Part shown: positions 36,201 through 51,448 of the stretch, piece by piece
How positions within the stretch are numbered: position 1 is the stretch's first letter
Layout: each line of letters opens with the position of its first letter
Origin: Blasia pusilla
Taxonomy: Eukaryota > Marchantiophyta > Marchantiopsida > Blasiales
DNA: 64,000 nucleotides
Assembly (NCBI GenBank): GCA_050084515.1
Contig: CM114271.1
Location: forward strand, 20,522,001 to 20,586,000
Direction of reading: 5' to 3'
Made by a program: the position numbers and the translations under genes
Notes under the pieces: model-generated
The model's input: only the letters and a program-made list of their open reading frames with translations
What the model was told of the DNA's origin: nothing
Database searches by the model: none

Positions 36201-38044
36201 AGCTCGCAAGTGGATCCCCACAATAAAGCTGAACCACAAATTCTTCGACAAAAAGGCCAAAAGTGTAGGCAAAAGAAACCCCACAAAGAATTGAGTTACA
36301 ACTTCCGATCGGAAACGGAGGTCCTCTTAACCCAACCTCTTGAATTAAAAAAATGGTTTTTGAAATTTGCAATTTATAAAGCGAAACAACACAAATATGC
36401 CCTCGTCATAGATTTAGATTTTGGTGTTGTGTACACGCATCAAACGCTAATAAATCTTCTGACAAGGAAAAAATAAACGCTCGAGATCTACTTTATGCTG
36501 TAAGCTCATCTAGTCACAATTGAGTAAGAATCCAACGGCCACGACGTAAACACATAAGATCTATTCTATGTACACCGTGCATCTCACATGGTTAGGGAAG
36601 ATTTTTCCAAGGAATTTTTTCTCAATTATTCTTAACGTGTTTAAATCGATTATTTCATAGATTAGTGCATGTGTGTTTAATTTTTTTCCCGAATAATTTA
36701 AAATTTCGTAAAAAAATAAAACAGACGTACATCTTATCACAGGGACCGCAATCCTACAGGTATGATTTTTGTCTCACATTTCAGGTTTGATGCCCATGAC
36801 ATCTCGGGACATCATCCCTTTCACGTACGGATGCCGTATCCACGGAGGGAGGGAGGGAAGGTGGAATGGATGGATGAAATATCAGGAAAGTCGGTTACTT
36901 GAACTCTCTCCCCATCCGGGAACACGTAGATGGGGAGACGTGTCCATCTTTCCGTCTCCCTCCGGATGTCCATCCAAATAGAGGAGAGGGACAGGTTGAC
37001 CCCACCATTAAGGAGAGGGAGGACGGGACGGAGTCACTTTTGGGTGGACGGGATTGACCCATCCCTCCCCCTTTATAATAATATGTATGTCTCCCACAGT
37101 AATCAGTGAATCCATCTCTCGACACAAGAAAGGATTTTTTAATGTTTCTCATATAGCACGAAAGCTCAAACCATTAATATAAAACTTACCAAGATGAACG
37201 AATTGATATGTAGGTATTTACTCAATAAAGGCCGTATGCCAACTTGCCAGGCTCCGCGGGCAAAACCTGCCCGTCATTTCGAACATTTTCTGAAGTTACT
37301 TTAGTCCACGGGGCTCAGCACACCTTCTCCTCGGTCCTATCAATCAACAAATCTGAATTATCGTCGGCGTGAGGAACATGAATAATACAAAATGCTTTTC
37401 CGAAGCGATGTATACATCTCGTCGATTTTTTATTCTTCCTTTCTCCATGAAGAGAAAAAAGAGTATTTAATCCTGAAAGTGAACCTTTAATTAATCCAAC
37501 CTTTTAAATTCCCATTTATGATTTTTGTGGTTGCATCGAACACCGCAGTTTCTGATCATTACAACCCAGAAAAAAATCCACTATTATCATTTCCGAAACT
37601 TTATCAACTCGCTCGGAAAGGTGGAATTTTCCCGGTTGGGACTGCTTCGCGAACAAAGTCCGTCGCTGGGACTTAAACACGCACGCCCAACTTATGGGTT
37701 CTCTCGTACTAGAAACGCACGCAGCAGCCGGAGCAGCAGCTCGCCGGGCTCGGGGTCGGTGCACATGAACCAAGAGGCGCAGGTGATAAATCGGCCGAGT
37801 ACGTAGCGAATGTTGGCGTCTCTGCGATGAGATCGTGCGGTAGCGAGTCTTCAAGTACGTCCGGTGGAGCATAATTGCGATGTTGACCGGAACTGCCGGC
37901 GGATCAGAGTGTAAGTATATACGGAGTGCCCGTTGACACCACGTGATCGGAGCTTATGGCTTAGATACATTACGTGAGGATTTCAGCGAACATGCTGAGG
38001 GGTATTCATGAGAAACTTGCACGTCTCCCTTGATTCGTCGTTTT
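33263..38044. other. Intergenic, no recognised gene
   Basis: Two short direct copies of a gctcgcactgacacgtgg block lie at about 33413 and 33464. Open frames at 35435-35707 (+, 90 codons) and 36051-36476 (+, 141 codons) show no recognisable domain. The latter is rich in Lys and Gln and could be chance or a relic. I cannot assign anything else. Confidence 0.35.
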
Positions 38045-38333
38045 CTCGGCGCCATGCCATGCTATGCCATGCGATGAATGTATGGGTCTTTGGTTGGGGC
38101 ACATGGCAGGACAGAAAGCACATGGGAGCGAATGGGAGTACCGACTTAGGGTGATTCAATATTTAATTAATTTTATTTCCTCAATAATTCTCGGCGCCAT
38201 GCCATGCGATGCGATGAATGTATGGATCTTGGGTTGGGCCTTATGGCAGGACAGAAAGCACATGGGATTATGGTAGTACCGACTTAGGGTGATTCAATAT
38301 TTAATTAATTTTATTTCCTCGATAATTCTCTGT
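38045..38333. repeat. Tandem duplication, 145-bp unit, two copies
   Basis: ctcggcgccatgccatg starts at 38045 and at 38190. Both copies continue through ggcaggacagaaagcacatggga, ttcaatatttaattaa and ttatttcctc.ataattctc with few differences. Confidence 0.95.
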
Positions 38334-40419
<2,086 letters not shown>

Positions 40420-40910
40420 AAGGAGATCCATCGTCAAGTTCTCCAAGTTCGGGTTCCGGAGAGTGTGAGGGACTAGGGGCACAACAAGGCCCCAAGAAGA
40501 GGTAGTTGGCTAGGAAGGTGGGGAGAGGTAGCGTGAAGGTGGGAGACTTGGATAGGATCGAGAAAATTTCTTTGCTTGATCAAATCAAACGCACTTCGCT
40601 AGTTGTTGAGCTTGGCTGGCTCGAAGGTCCAGATCGGCCAATTGCGATCGATGCGTCAAGCCAGCCTTTGCCTCGCCAAGAGTTATAGTGAGAGAACTTG
40701 GGCATTTAAGCTCTCAGTCTTTATAGTATGTACTTGTATGCCTGTGTCTCTCGTACAAATACATTATCCCATCCTGCGCTATAGTTTACATGGCAGTGTA
40801 CAAAACCCGACGTGTTCGGTTTGTCCTTCTCAAAAAGACCCAAACAGGTCCTTCTCGGACAGACCTATACGCATGTACTATGCCTGTGCATAGCACGGGC
40901 ATTCTTACTA

Positions 40911-41165
40911 TTACACTTTAATAGAAAATGGGATGGAAAAGCCATGGGGATACAAAGGAGGGGGGCATAGAGAGCCAAAAAACCCGCGGGCCGAAATTGG
41001 CCTCAAGAGACAGAAGGGGGCCTCTCCCTTAACGACCAAAATCACCAAGAGCAGAGACAATATCAATAACACCAATAGAACTATGGCTACTACTAAGTGG
41101 GCCTCTAGTACTAGAGTCTCCAATCGCCTAAGCCCGCCGCCAAAGCCCATTTGTCTGGGCACGCT
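40911..41165 (-). mobile_element. Non-LTR-like retroelement 3' end, copy B
   Basis: The reverse complement matches 32255-32607 in order (gcggcgggct.aggcg, tagtagccatagttct, ggctctctatgcccccct). The end of the shared coding frame and the following UTR are preserved. No A-tail is seen here. Confidence 0.55.
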
Positions 41166-44100
41166 GCAAAGCTATGGGGACACGTTGCCTACAATAAAAT
41201 ATCGCAGGAGTTGAAAGTTCAGTTTTGGATTAAAGTAAAAATTAATGCGACAATCATACGGGTTGACATGGTTAATCCTTCTAATGTGTCAAAATCCTCG
41301 GGCTTATTCATCCTCGAGTTAGCTAGCTCTGGTCCTTCTTTAAAATCCTCTTGTAAATTAAGTTTATATCTTTTACGTTTCCCTAGTAGTGTATAGGAGC
41401 CTGGAGCACAATTGCCAACTTCTCCCCCTACAAAATAGTAGGCTGCGTGTTCTAACCTGGCTTAAGACCAAAGTTTTGCCTAAGTGTTCCTTACGGACTA
41501 TTTCAACTTGCACCTTGCATAGCTTAATCCGAGAATGAATAGGCACGAGGATCAAAACCATTTATGAGTGTTTTAATCCAAAATTCTAAATTTATGAGTA
41601 TGTACTAGTGGGATGGTTGATTTTTGTAGGTGTTCAGTCTTTCTCTTACATATTCAAAAATTACTAGCTAGTCAGAGGGATGCATAATTTTGAATCACCC
41701 ATCTTAAGTGTACAATTGAATTTGAACAATCGTATTGGTTTGGACAACGAGTGATTATATTGGCTAAAAAGACATGTGTCAAAAAAAGAGGTGATCTCAA
41801 ATGAAGAAGCACTCACCAATAAAAATATAGATATTTTTGGCATTGGTGATCTATTGTAGTTTGAAACAAATTAACTTAGAGTTATTAAGTGAGGGATAGA
41901 CAATCCATCCGAAGGTCTAGTTATACTAGTAAGGAATGGTAAGGGACCGTGTGATACAAGGATCCCCATCCTTATTTAATAATGTTATGCTTCAATATGA
42001 CCTTCGATTAACGAAATATGAATCCGAACTAGCGTGACCAAATGGAGGAGCAGCTAAAAAATATTACATCCTCCAATTAATATGTAGATATAGTTAGAGG
42101 CCCTTATACATGTCTCCCTTTTCCATTATCCACCACCATAATGTGCCACAACACAATGAGTGTAGAGTTCACATACATATGCCGATTCAATCTCCCATTG
42201 ATGGTATTTCTAAATTTGCTAACACCAAGATGACTATCGATTTTTCAAAGATCGAAGATTGCTTTCACTAAATGCATTTCTTATTATAGTCTTATTAGAG
42301 TACTGAGGATTGGGGTTCACACATTTCCAAAGCAACCCTGTCATTACAAACTTTGTTACTATTGACACTTTGTCATGTACAAAAAGACTCGCACACATTT
42401 GCACATTGTGGATCTATAGTTTTCCCCTATCATGATCCATTATATATGGATTTTCAATTCGTATATCTTTATTCTGAATTTCCACTTATATCCATGGTGG
42501 CATCAAACTCGGATGCAACATTTAGTGTACGGCTAACCAAGGAAATATTTTTGGAACATTCGATGTTGCAATGGTTTTCCTTCGCTCTTTCCTATTCATG
42601 TATGACTTATGTACCATTTCCCTTTTTTTTATTATGTTTCCCTCTCCATTCAAAGGTATTCAAATATTCTATACAATTCCACTACTAATTATGTATTACC
42701 ACAATCTTTAGGGGATTTCAACAATTGGATTCTTGCTAGTGTCTCTAACACGTAATGTTATATATTTTAGTTTTATCACTATCCTCTCTCAATGATATTC
42801 ATTTATTGTTAAGTGCATAAAGCGCGCTTGTCGCAATGGAAAATTTACCAACTTTTTCATACTCTGTGTGTGAATCTTTTGATATGATATCGGAAGACTC
42901 ACACACCTAAACCTTGAGTCATGAATCGTTACACTAGATCCTATTGATTCATTAGGCATAAACCCATATTGGTGGGAGCTAGTGGATTGTAAGAGGTGTG
43001 CCTCACCTCTTACAATCCATATCCACATACATGTTCAGACTTGTCAATCCATGTGCATCTTAGGGACGGAATTTTCATTTTTTTTCAACCATGTCTTCTT
43101 GTCAATTTTCCTTACTTGAAAGGTATATCAAATAATTGTGAAAAGTCCACATTTCTCCCAATTCTCTTCATTTAATTTATGTGAATAAATCGTGCTGCCA
43201 CCACTTTAGTAGCATTATTTTTTATGTGTGAAGAAATCATACTTTTATTATATTTCTTCATCCCATGTAGTTCATTTACATCATGATCATTCCACTTGAT
43301 TTATTTTCACTAGATGTTATCCACGTCATGTATTTTAGGATAGATCGACGAGTATCCGAAGGGTGCCTTTGAGGAGATTAGAGGATAGCTTGAAGAGGTG
43401 AAGCATGACCTTCTAAGGCCTCGGATAATCTGATAGAGAAGGCTTTCCCTTTGTTTTAGCTCATTTGGAGTTATATAGATAAATTTACTATTTTTCAAAT
43501 TCCTATTATGAGTCCTCTATATTTAACTATCAAAAGATAATACACTTATTCCTACTATAACACACCTTCATTTCTTAACTTTAGTATACCATCTTAAGAC
43601 TACTTCTATGTTTGTGATGTCAGATTTGAGGATGTTACAATGAAAACATCAATGTTTAAGCGAGTCTTTGATATATGATAGATTTACTTTATAGCCACCT
43701 CACATATCGCCAATTCTTCTTTATTATGGACTCACGAGTCAAAATGATTTCAATAGATTGATTGTGGAATGTTTCAAAGTCCAATCACTTTTTGAGATCC
43801 CCTTAAGAGATTTGAACATATAAAATCTTGACTATATAAATGCATGTGATTCAAATAGTCTTACTTATAAACTTTCACACTAATACTCTTTATAAAGACT
43901 TCCTCACTTTGTTAGGGTATTTAGGATCACACCCAATTACGTATTGGTTATAAGACGATCAACTTTGGTTAGTAAAATACTCTATGCTTTACAACAAACC
44001 TACTAACACATACAATGAACATTGATCCATATAGATTGGATTTGAAAATTTAACATGATAGTGCCTAATCCATTCCAATGCATTGAAAAAGATCGCATGA

Positions 44101-44699
44101 TTTGTTTGAGAATGGAAATATCTACTTTAGAATGGATTCAACTATCCACCCTACTCAAATCAGTGTTTTGCAAGGATTATCATATGATTTATGCCTAACA
44201 TTAGAAACAAGAATATTTCTAATGTTATGCATGAATTCTTTTTAGAAGAGAAACCCAAAAAAGTAAATTCATAGAGTCCAAACTCTGCATCTCCTAACTT
44301 TTCTTGAAGCTCCATTGATCTTGAGCTTTGCAAGTGGAAGACTTGGATTGAGTCTCATGCCAAATATTCAAGGGATTGCAATTGTGTGTTCTATACGTAG
44401 CAGAGAAACCGCCAAGTGCTAATCGGTTCAGGTCTCCCCAAGTATGAACCGTCTTCCTAAGAAGCTTCTTCCCCAAACCTTCACCAATGCCTCCAAATCA
44501 CGGCCTAATATGCATCATACCTAGTTCCTTAGTCAAGGGCTTGAGCGGGTAGGAAGGGAGAGTCTTCCCCCCTATAAGTGCTTTTGGGGTTCTCCATGGG
44601 AACCCTATCTTCCCAAGTTCCTCCCTCGAACCCTTGATTTTGGCCATTAATCCAAACACGATTTATGTTTCGTGTGTCTCATGGCTTGGTGGAGGCTAG
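41166..44699. other. Intergenic AT-rich DNA
   Basis: No gene is recognised. It holds one strong hairpin (listed separately). Confidence 0.35.
42983..43019. repeat. Perfect 16-bp inverted repeat (hairpin)
   Basis: tggattgtaagaggtg, a five-base loop (tgcct), then the exact complement cacctcttacaatcca. Such hairpins occur near transposon ends, but no element is evident here. Confidence 0.9.
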
Positions 44700-47600
44700 T
44701 TATCCTTTGAAAATTTCAGATCAATTTCTGTTAGGAGTAATCTATGCTTCAATTGGAGTAGTGGAGAGCTTAAAATTAAGTTTTTGTGAGTAAAATCGTT
44801 CTTCATGGAGTATTCTTCAACACCAATCACAAGCGAGAAGCTAGATAAGTAGAATTACAATGTCTAGAAGTTTCGTATGAAGCAATTTCTCATGGGTCAA
44901 GAACTATGGGAGTTTGTTACAGATGATGAGGCCAAACCAGAAGATGAATAAACAGACTTGAATGTTCGCGCTTAGGAAAAATGCGCAAGGCAAGTAATCC
45001 ACTACATTTCAATAGCGATCAGTTCACCAGTGATTGGTCATATTCAAGATGCTGATATTCCGAAGGAGGCCTAAGATGCATTGGAAAAGTTGTTCCAAAT
45101 ATCTACAAAGGCTAGAAAGCTTCAATTGAAACAACAATTGAACGTAGTGAAGAATGGATCGCATTTTGAGTATGAGACATATTGTTGATCAATTGAATAG
45201 CATTGGAGTGCCAATAGAAGATGATGGTAGGATTTTGTTCACTCTTTTAGGCCTTCCAAAGGATTACAAGTCTTTTGAGACTTTCATCTCTATGAGAGAG
45301 AAGTATCCAACCTTTCAAGAGTTCGTTACACTGTTAATTAGTGAGGAGATGCTCTTGGTAGGCAACAATAGCTTGTCTAGTATGGAAGAGAGTGCGCTAT
45401 TTGTAGGTAATGGATCAAGCAGAGGCAGAGGTCGTGGTAGAAGCTTCCGTGGTCGTGATGGATATCAAGCATATGGAGGAAGAGATGCTTAACAATACTA
45501 GACACAATCACAAGGTGGTGATGGTGGAAACCGTTGGGATTGAGGTCAGTAGCAAAGGATCCCTGGATCTTGCAATTACGATGGGATAAAGGGTCAATAT
45601 GAAAAGTTTTCCTTTAAGAAGAAGGCACATATAAGAATATGAGCCTTACAACAACAAAACTATGTGGAGCAAAAACACAAAGGGCAGTAGAACAACAACA
45701 TTTATAAACTGACCAGCTTTCGATCATGATTGATTATATGGGAGCAATGGTCAAGAAAGACTCGACAATAGATAGGTACATCGACTTTTGTGCATCAAAT
45801 CACATGACCTCACAAGCTAAATGCTTCAGTAGTATGGAGCGGGTAGAAAATCGTGCAATAGTGCTTACAGAAGATAATACTCAACATCATATAACGCATA
45901 TCGGTAAAGTTCCAATAGCATCAGATGGTCTTTGTGCTCTTGGAAATATTCTTTATATTCCCATCATTACAAGAAATTTGATCTCCGTAGGACACATAGT
46001 GGAACAGGGTTGTGAAGTGAAGTTGAACATAGATGGTTGTTTCATTGAAAAAATGGATGACTAGACTATGATAGTCAAAGAAACTAGATCTAGAAGAATG
46101 TTCAAATTAGATATTTCTATGTTAGATATTCAAACATCAATGTATGGTCAAACTGGCCAATAAGTCACAGATCTAAATGTGTGGCATAAGAGAATTCGAC
46201 ATATGAATCTTCAAAGATTACGGAGTCTTTCATCATCTAATCTAGTAATAAGACTTCCTAGATTATTGAGTCCTACTATGTTAGAGATATGCCCTCCTTA
46301 CCAATTTGGGAAACAAGTTAGATTTCCATTTCCAAAGCAAGGTAGAAAAGCATCCAAGATATTGGAGTTGATTCACAACGATGTGTGGACAACATCACAA
46401 TAGAGCCTTAGTGGTTGGCAGTACTTAGTTTCATTTATTGATGACTTTTCTAGATATATATATTTGATTATAATTTTTGAAAGCCAAATCAGAAGTATTC
46501 TCAATATTCCAAACATTCAAAATTATGGTAGAGAAGCACATCGGAGATCGAACACATTCTCAAATTACGTTATGATGGAGAAAGAGAGTACCTTTCAACA
46601 GAGTTTTATAACTACTTATATCATAATGACATCCAACAACAAGTGACTTATCGTTATATTCCACAAAAAAATGGAGTGGTTGAGAAGAAGAATCGACATG
46701 TTGTTAAGGCGGTACGTGCTATAGTGAATGAGAAGAACATGCCTAAGATATATTGGGCAGAGGCTGTAGCGTGCGCACTCTCTTTAATCAACCAAACTCC
46801 ATCAGCATAAGTTCATGATAAGACTCCTTTCAAAGTCTTCATAGGAAGTAAACCTAATTTCTCCTTCTTGAAAGTATTTGGTTGTATTTGTTATGTTGAT
46901 GTTCCTTATGGAAGACATAAAAAATTAGACCCCAAATCTAAAATCTTCATTGCCTATGCTAATGGAACTAAGGGATAGAAGTGCTACATTCCATCCTCTA
47001 AGCAGCTTATTATTATTCACGATGTTGTCTTTGATGAGCTAAAATCATGGTATGCTCCATCTGATCCTATTCCACCTCTAAACTCGTCTGTTAAGGGGAA
47101 GAATATGACTATAAACCAAGAGACATTGCCTACCTCCCCAAGTACTAGTACATGATTAGGAGAGGTTCTAAATTCTTCAGTTAAATGTGTCATTCCATGG
47201 TTGGGAAGAATACATATCGAGTTTGTTGACACTAGTCATAGTTTGAGTCAGGTGTTAGAGGCATCTACATATGAACAACAACTTCGTAGATCAAGTAGAG
47301 TCACACATCTTGTTCATAGATATATGAATGAAGGATGTCTTGCAACAAATCATGCATATATGATGACTATTCTTCAAGAATACGAGTGGACTTGTTGTAA
47401 AGAAGATGCAAGCAAGATGGAATGGATTTAAGTTATGGAGGAAGAGTTTGTTGCATTAAGACATCAAGAGACTTGGGATCCGGTTGATATAACTTCCGAT
47501 AAGAAAGCTATTGGTTGCAAATAAGTTTACAAAGTCAATCGCAATCAAGATGGTACAATGAACAGATACAAAGCTACATTGGTAGCCAAGGGCTACGCAC

Positions 47601-48719
47601 AATAATATGGCATCGAGTATGAGGAGATATTTAACCTTGATGGAAAGATGGCAACTACGAAAAAAATGGTTGTAGTTTTAGTCCGTAAGAAGTGGAGATT
47701 ACATAACATGGACATCAAGAATTCCTTATTGAATGGAGATCTATTTAAGGAGGTATATATGACTCAACCACTTGGATATGAGCATCCAAAGTTTCCATTC
47801 TACGTATGCAGATTAAAAAATGCTCGATACGTTTTCATACAACCTCCAAGAGTTTTGTATGGCAAGATTACATATGTCCTACAAGAGTTGGGCTTTAGGG
47901 TATATGATTTTGACTCCTCGTTATATATCTTCAGAGGACAAGATTATACGGTTATAATGATATTGTATTTTGATGATCTCTTGATTATTAGGGGTAGTGA
48001 GGATATGATACAACAAGTCAAGCTAAAGTTACAGGTTGGATTTGATATAAAGGACTTGAGAGAACTCAAGTACTTCCTTGGTGTTGAGTTTATCAAGGTT
48101 GGAGAGAGCATGTGATTATTACAACAAAAATATGCTCTTTATATACTTTCAAAATATGGTATGACGGCTTGTAAGCCAATCTCTAACGCGTTGGATCAAA
48201 GTGTATAGCTAAGAGTGGATGAAGGAGAGTTGCTTGCCTTTATATATATGCGCATGGTTGGAAGTTTGATCTATTATACAGGGGCAACTATAAAAAAATG
48301 TTGATATCTTTACCTTAATGAGATGAGTTTGAGATATTAAGAAACGATTAAGGTATTAGAAATAGCGATAGGAGCTTGAGGGGGAGTTTTGAAGACTGAG
48401 TTATAGTCAAGCTCATCGAACACCCGAACTGCTACATTTGGTATTCATACCAAATATGGAAGCTTAATCTTGGTTAGTCAGTTAAGCGTGATTATCTTAA
48501 CTAGATTTAGATAATCATAATTAGTCTAACTCAAGACTATGATTAGGATTACTTGGATTAGGGTTAGGATTTCTTGTACATACCCTATATAATTAAGAAG
48601 GGGACCGGCCTCTACTCATGATCTCATTACATAATTTTGTTCTCCATGAAGGTGTGTGACTACAGTGTGAGTGTGAGAGTCATATCCCACTAGCTACACT
48701 TCTTTACCAGTTTTCTACA
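44700..48719 (+). mobile_element. Ty1/copia element 2, 5'-truncated with internal deletion
   Basis: Same family as the element at 5470-16715. The first homologous bases (tgaaaatttcagatcaattt, about 44710) correspond to 6183 in that element, so the 5' LTR and leader are missing. It carries gag (MEYSSTPITSEKLDK from 44805, with stops), a Gly/Arg-rich region near 45415, protease in which DSG reads DFC (45783), integrase (WHKRIRHMNLQRL, 46179), reverse transcriptase (YFDDLLII, 47967) and then a jump near 48280 that removes most of RNase H. More stops than element 1, so it is older or less constrained. Confidence 0.92.
48387..48719 (+). repeat. 3' LTR of copia element 2
   Basis: 333 bp. It follows a purine tract (gaggggga) and aligns with the 307-bp LTRs of element 1, with a small insertion near 48540-48560 that repeats the attagggtta motif. 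It ends ctaca. Confidence 0.88.
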
Positions 48720-49259
48720 CGAAGGCTCACTCACTACTCTACCACGTGCTCCGAATGATTCTCAGCTCTTCCCATAATGATTATTTCCGCAATTTTTCTT
48801 CTTTGTTGGAACTAGAAACTCGCGAATTAGACATTATCTAAAACGATCGCTCGTGCCAATTCCAAACGACGTAATCCCGAGCTGATCAGTGATATGGCTC
48901 GCTGCACAAACTTTCGGTTGAAAGCATTTGTCAGATTTTATCACGTGTCTCCACATAAATATTAGAAGCTATCAGAAGAGAAACATCCATGCACCCGATC
49001 TAGTGACCTAAGAGAAGGAAAAAGTCATGGATGATCCACGAACAACTCTACATCATTGTCGTATAGTAAAATGATCCATTATCTTATTAGTGTTAGAAAG
49101 AGTTTTATAAAGTATTAAGTAAACTAGCTTAGGAAAATAAATTTTTCATGTTGAAAACTTATAATGTTGCCTTATTTGTATGAGCCTAACTTTAGAAAAA
49201 GAGATCATAAATGAGATGTGAGAATATAAAAGTAAAGTAGTCTTGGTTGGTGTCTAGGA
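48720..49259. other. Intergenic
   Basis: No recognised feature. Confidence 0.3.
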
Positions 49260-50190
49260 TAGTTGCGATAGTTTGGAGGATATGAAGTGAGTTGATGAGG
49301 ATAATTTGGAAGAGATACCATGTAATCTTCTTGTGTCAAAATGGGATTGGTTAAACCTTGAGAGGGAGCCATGTGGCACAAGATAAGATTAGCTCTATTG
49401 CGTATCCTTGTGGATCCCTTATGAGTACATAAACAAGAGGGACCTTCAAAGATTAATCAACTTCAACTTCATTTCTTGAGTCTCCCTTGTTACTCTTGAG
49501 TGGATGGAATTGGGCTAATTTATTGTTCCAATAAGAGTGGATTATCCCTCTTTGGAGAGTGATTTGACAAAAATCTATTCTTCAAGAGTTTCGAGAGTCT
49601 AATATGTCTGAAAATGGTTATTTGGAGAGATTTGTCATCTTAGGAGAGTTTTTGTCATACTAGGGATAGTGAATGGTTTTGGCTTATTAATTTTCCAATG
49701 AGAGTGGATTATTCCTTTCGGGAGAGAAACTCTTTCAAAAACCATTCTTGAGGAGAATAGAGGATGTTTGTCAATTCTGGATAGGAATGAAGCACAATTC
49801 ATACACGATTTTCCTTTTCTCAACCCATAATACGTAAAGGTTCTCTTCGTAGATAGGCATTGGTTTACTCGTTATCTAGTCAATCATTTTGGACAGGCAT
49901 TTAATCTCCAACTACGGTGATGCTTCATATTATCACGTATAGAAGGACATTGGATTGCACTTTGTATGTCCTTATATAGCAATCTATGGATGTTTATAGG
50001 TCTACTCGAGTAGGGTTTAACACTAGTTGTGCCATTTTTCTTATGTACAAGCGTAAAGTAGTTTACATGAACTTCATAGTTAAGAATTTCGGGGTTAAAT
50101 GTTATGAAGAAGTGATCGCCTTGACACTACCATTCGTGATTCCTATCGTGATAGAATGGAGAGTGTATATAATGATTTTGTATTGAATAG
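49260..50190 (+). mobile_element. Diverged 5' end (LTR part and leader) of a gypsy element related to 8589-14548
   Basis: 49368-49420 (catgtggcaca...ttagctcta) resembles the U3 part of the gypsy LTR. 49525-49560 (ttgttccaa.agagtggatta.cc) matches the leader just after the primer site, and 49845-50186 matches the leader coding relic. The post-primer block is itself duplicated at about 49692. No gag or pol follows, so only the front end remains. Confidence 0.5.
49845..50186 (+). pseudogene. Second copy of the unidentified gypsy-leader coding relic
   Basis: Reads FVDRHWFTRYLVNHFG near 49850, then after frame breaks a 66-codon open frame (49986-50186) ending LPFVIPIVIEWRVYIMILY. It aligns without gaps to the 55 C-terminal residues of the relic at 13603-13842. 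Function unknown. Confidence 0.55.
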
Positions 50191-51448
50191 GGGAACTTAT
50201 TAGAGACTTCACCTTGTATCAACGACTACTGCACTCATAAGGTCCGCCCTTACTCGAAAAAAATCTCTGGACACGACAACGCATTCCCCAAAACTCTAGA
50301 GACCACCTTCCGTAAGAAAAAGGGAACCTCTGCTCTGCAGTTCAATGGAAGGTCCATACAAATCCAAGGCGACCAACATTGCACAAGTGCAAACTCCCGA
50401 TAAGAGCCAAGAATCTCAAGCTCTACCGCGCATCAATCATAGGCAGCGTCCAAGTGATCAGCGAAACCTCCGACATTCTCTAAGACCCCTCCGAATCCCC
50501 CCTCCTCAACATTCATAACATGAAACGCGCGTCTGAATCTCAGACGACCATCGCAAATGTAAGCGCATAACAACATCCGAATAACTTCAATCCCTGATGC
50601 GATCAATCGCAAGACCTGCACCGCTACCAGCCATGATTGACCGAGCACACCACGTCGTTAATCGATCAACATTTACAGTCCTCTGAAGCCTCCATCCCCT
50701 TGTCGCCTTCTTCCTCTCTGCAATTCACTCTGCTCGTTTGCTTTGCTTCATCCTTCGCTCGCCTCCTCTACCACTCGACTTCCATGTGTGCGCTCTATTG
50801 TTGAGGCGTTGCAAGGCCGACTACACGGCACGACAAACGAACAATGTCCTTAGGTATTGCGGCACATTCTGTAATAAGTGTCAGGGTACGAACATAGGTC
50901 GCAATGACGCTGCCGAAAGGGACCAAACGCATCTCAAGTAGTGGTGAGTTGGTCGCAAGGAAGGAAGGAGTGAGTGCAATCACGTTCCTTGTCATCCGGA
51001 CCCGGTCCCATGGGACATACGACCATTAAACCAATTTACCATTATTATATTATTTGTATTGTAATTGGTAAGTGTTCCTTCAACTAATATGATTGTTTTC
51101 AATTCATACAAACAATAAAATATTTTAAAATGAAATTTGATCATTTTGAAAGTTAATTTTGATTGGGAGAGGTAGTTGAAACTCGGTTCTTCGCACTTGC
51201 CCGCACTAGTTTTACATAAATGGGTTTCCGTCTTCCTAATGCACTATCCCAATCAATGACCACCTCATCCTGCGTTGAATTGAAGGTAAGAATCAACATC
51301 CACCATTTTTCATTTCATGCGGTTCGCACGACCACATGTGTAGTCTAGCTGTGTCCATTTACACATGAAATGTTGATCGTTAGGTGCTATCTTCCGCACT
51401 TGAATGATGCCCAAATTGGATCCATTTATTTTTTAAATCGTGAGGTGT
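50191..51448. other. Intergenic
   Basis: 50220-51000 is GC-richer with short frames lacking motifs; 51000-51440 is AT-rich and includes the 3' flank of UreF. Confidence 0.35.

Noticed and set aside
36051-36476. 141-codon open frame (+)
   Set aside because: No recognisable domain, no splice context, and unusual Lys/Gln content; kept only as a note in the intergenic entry.
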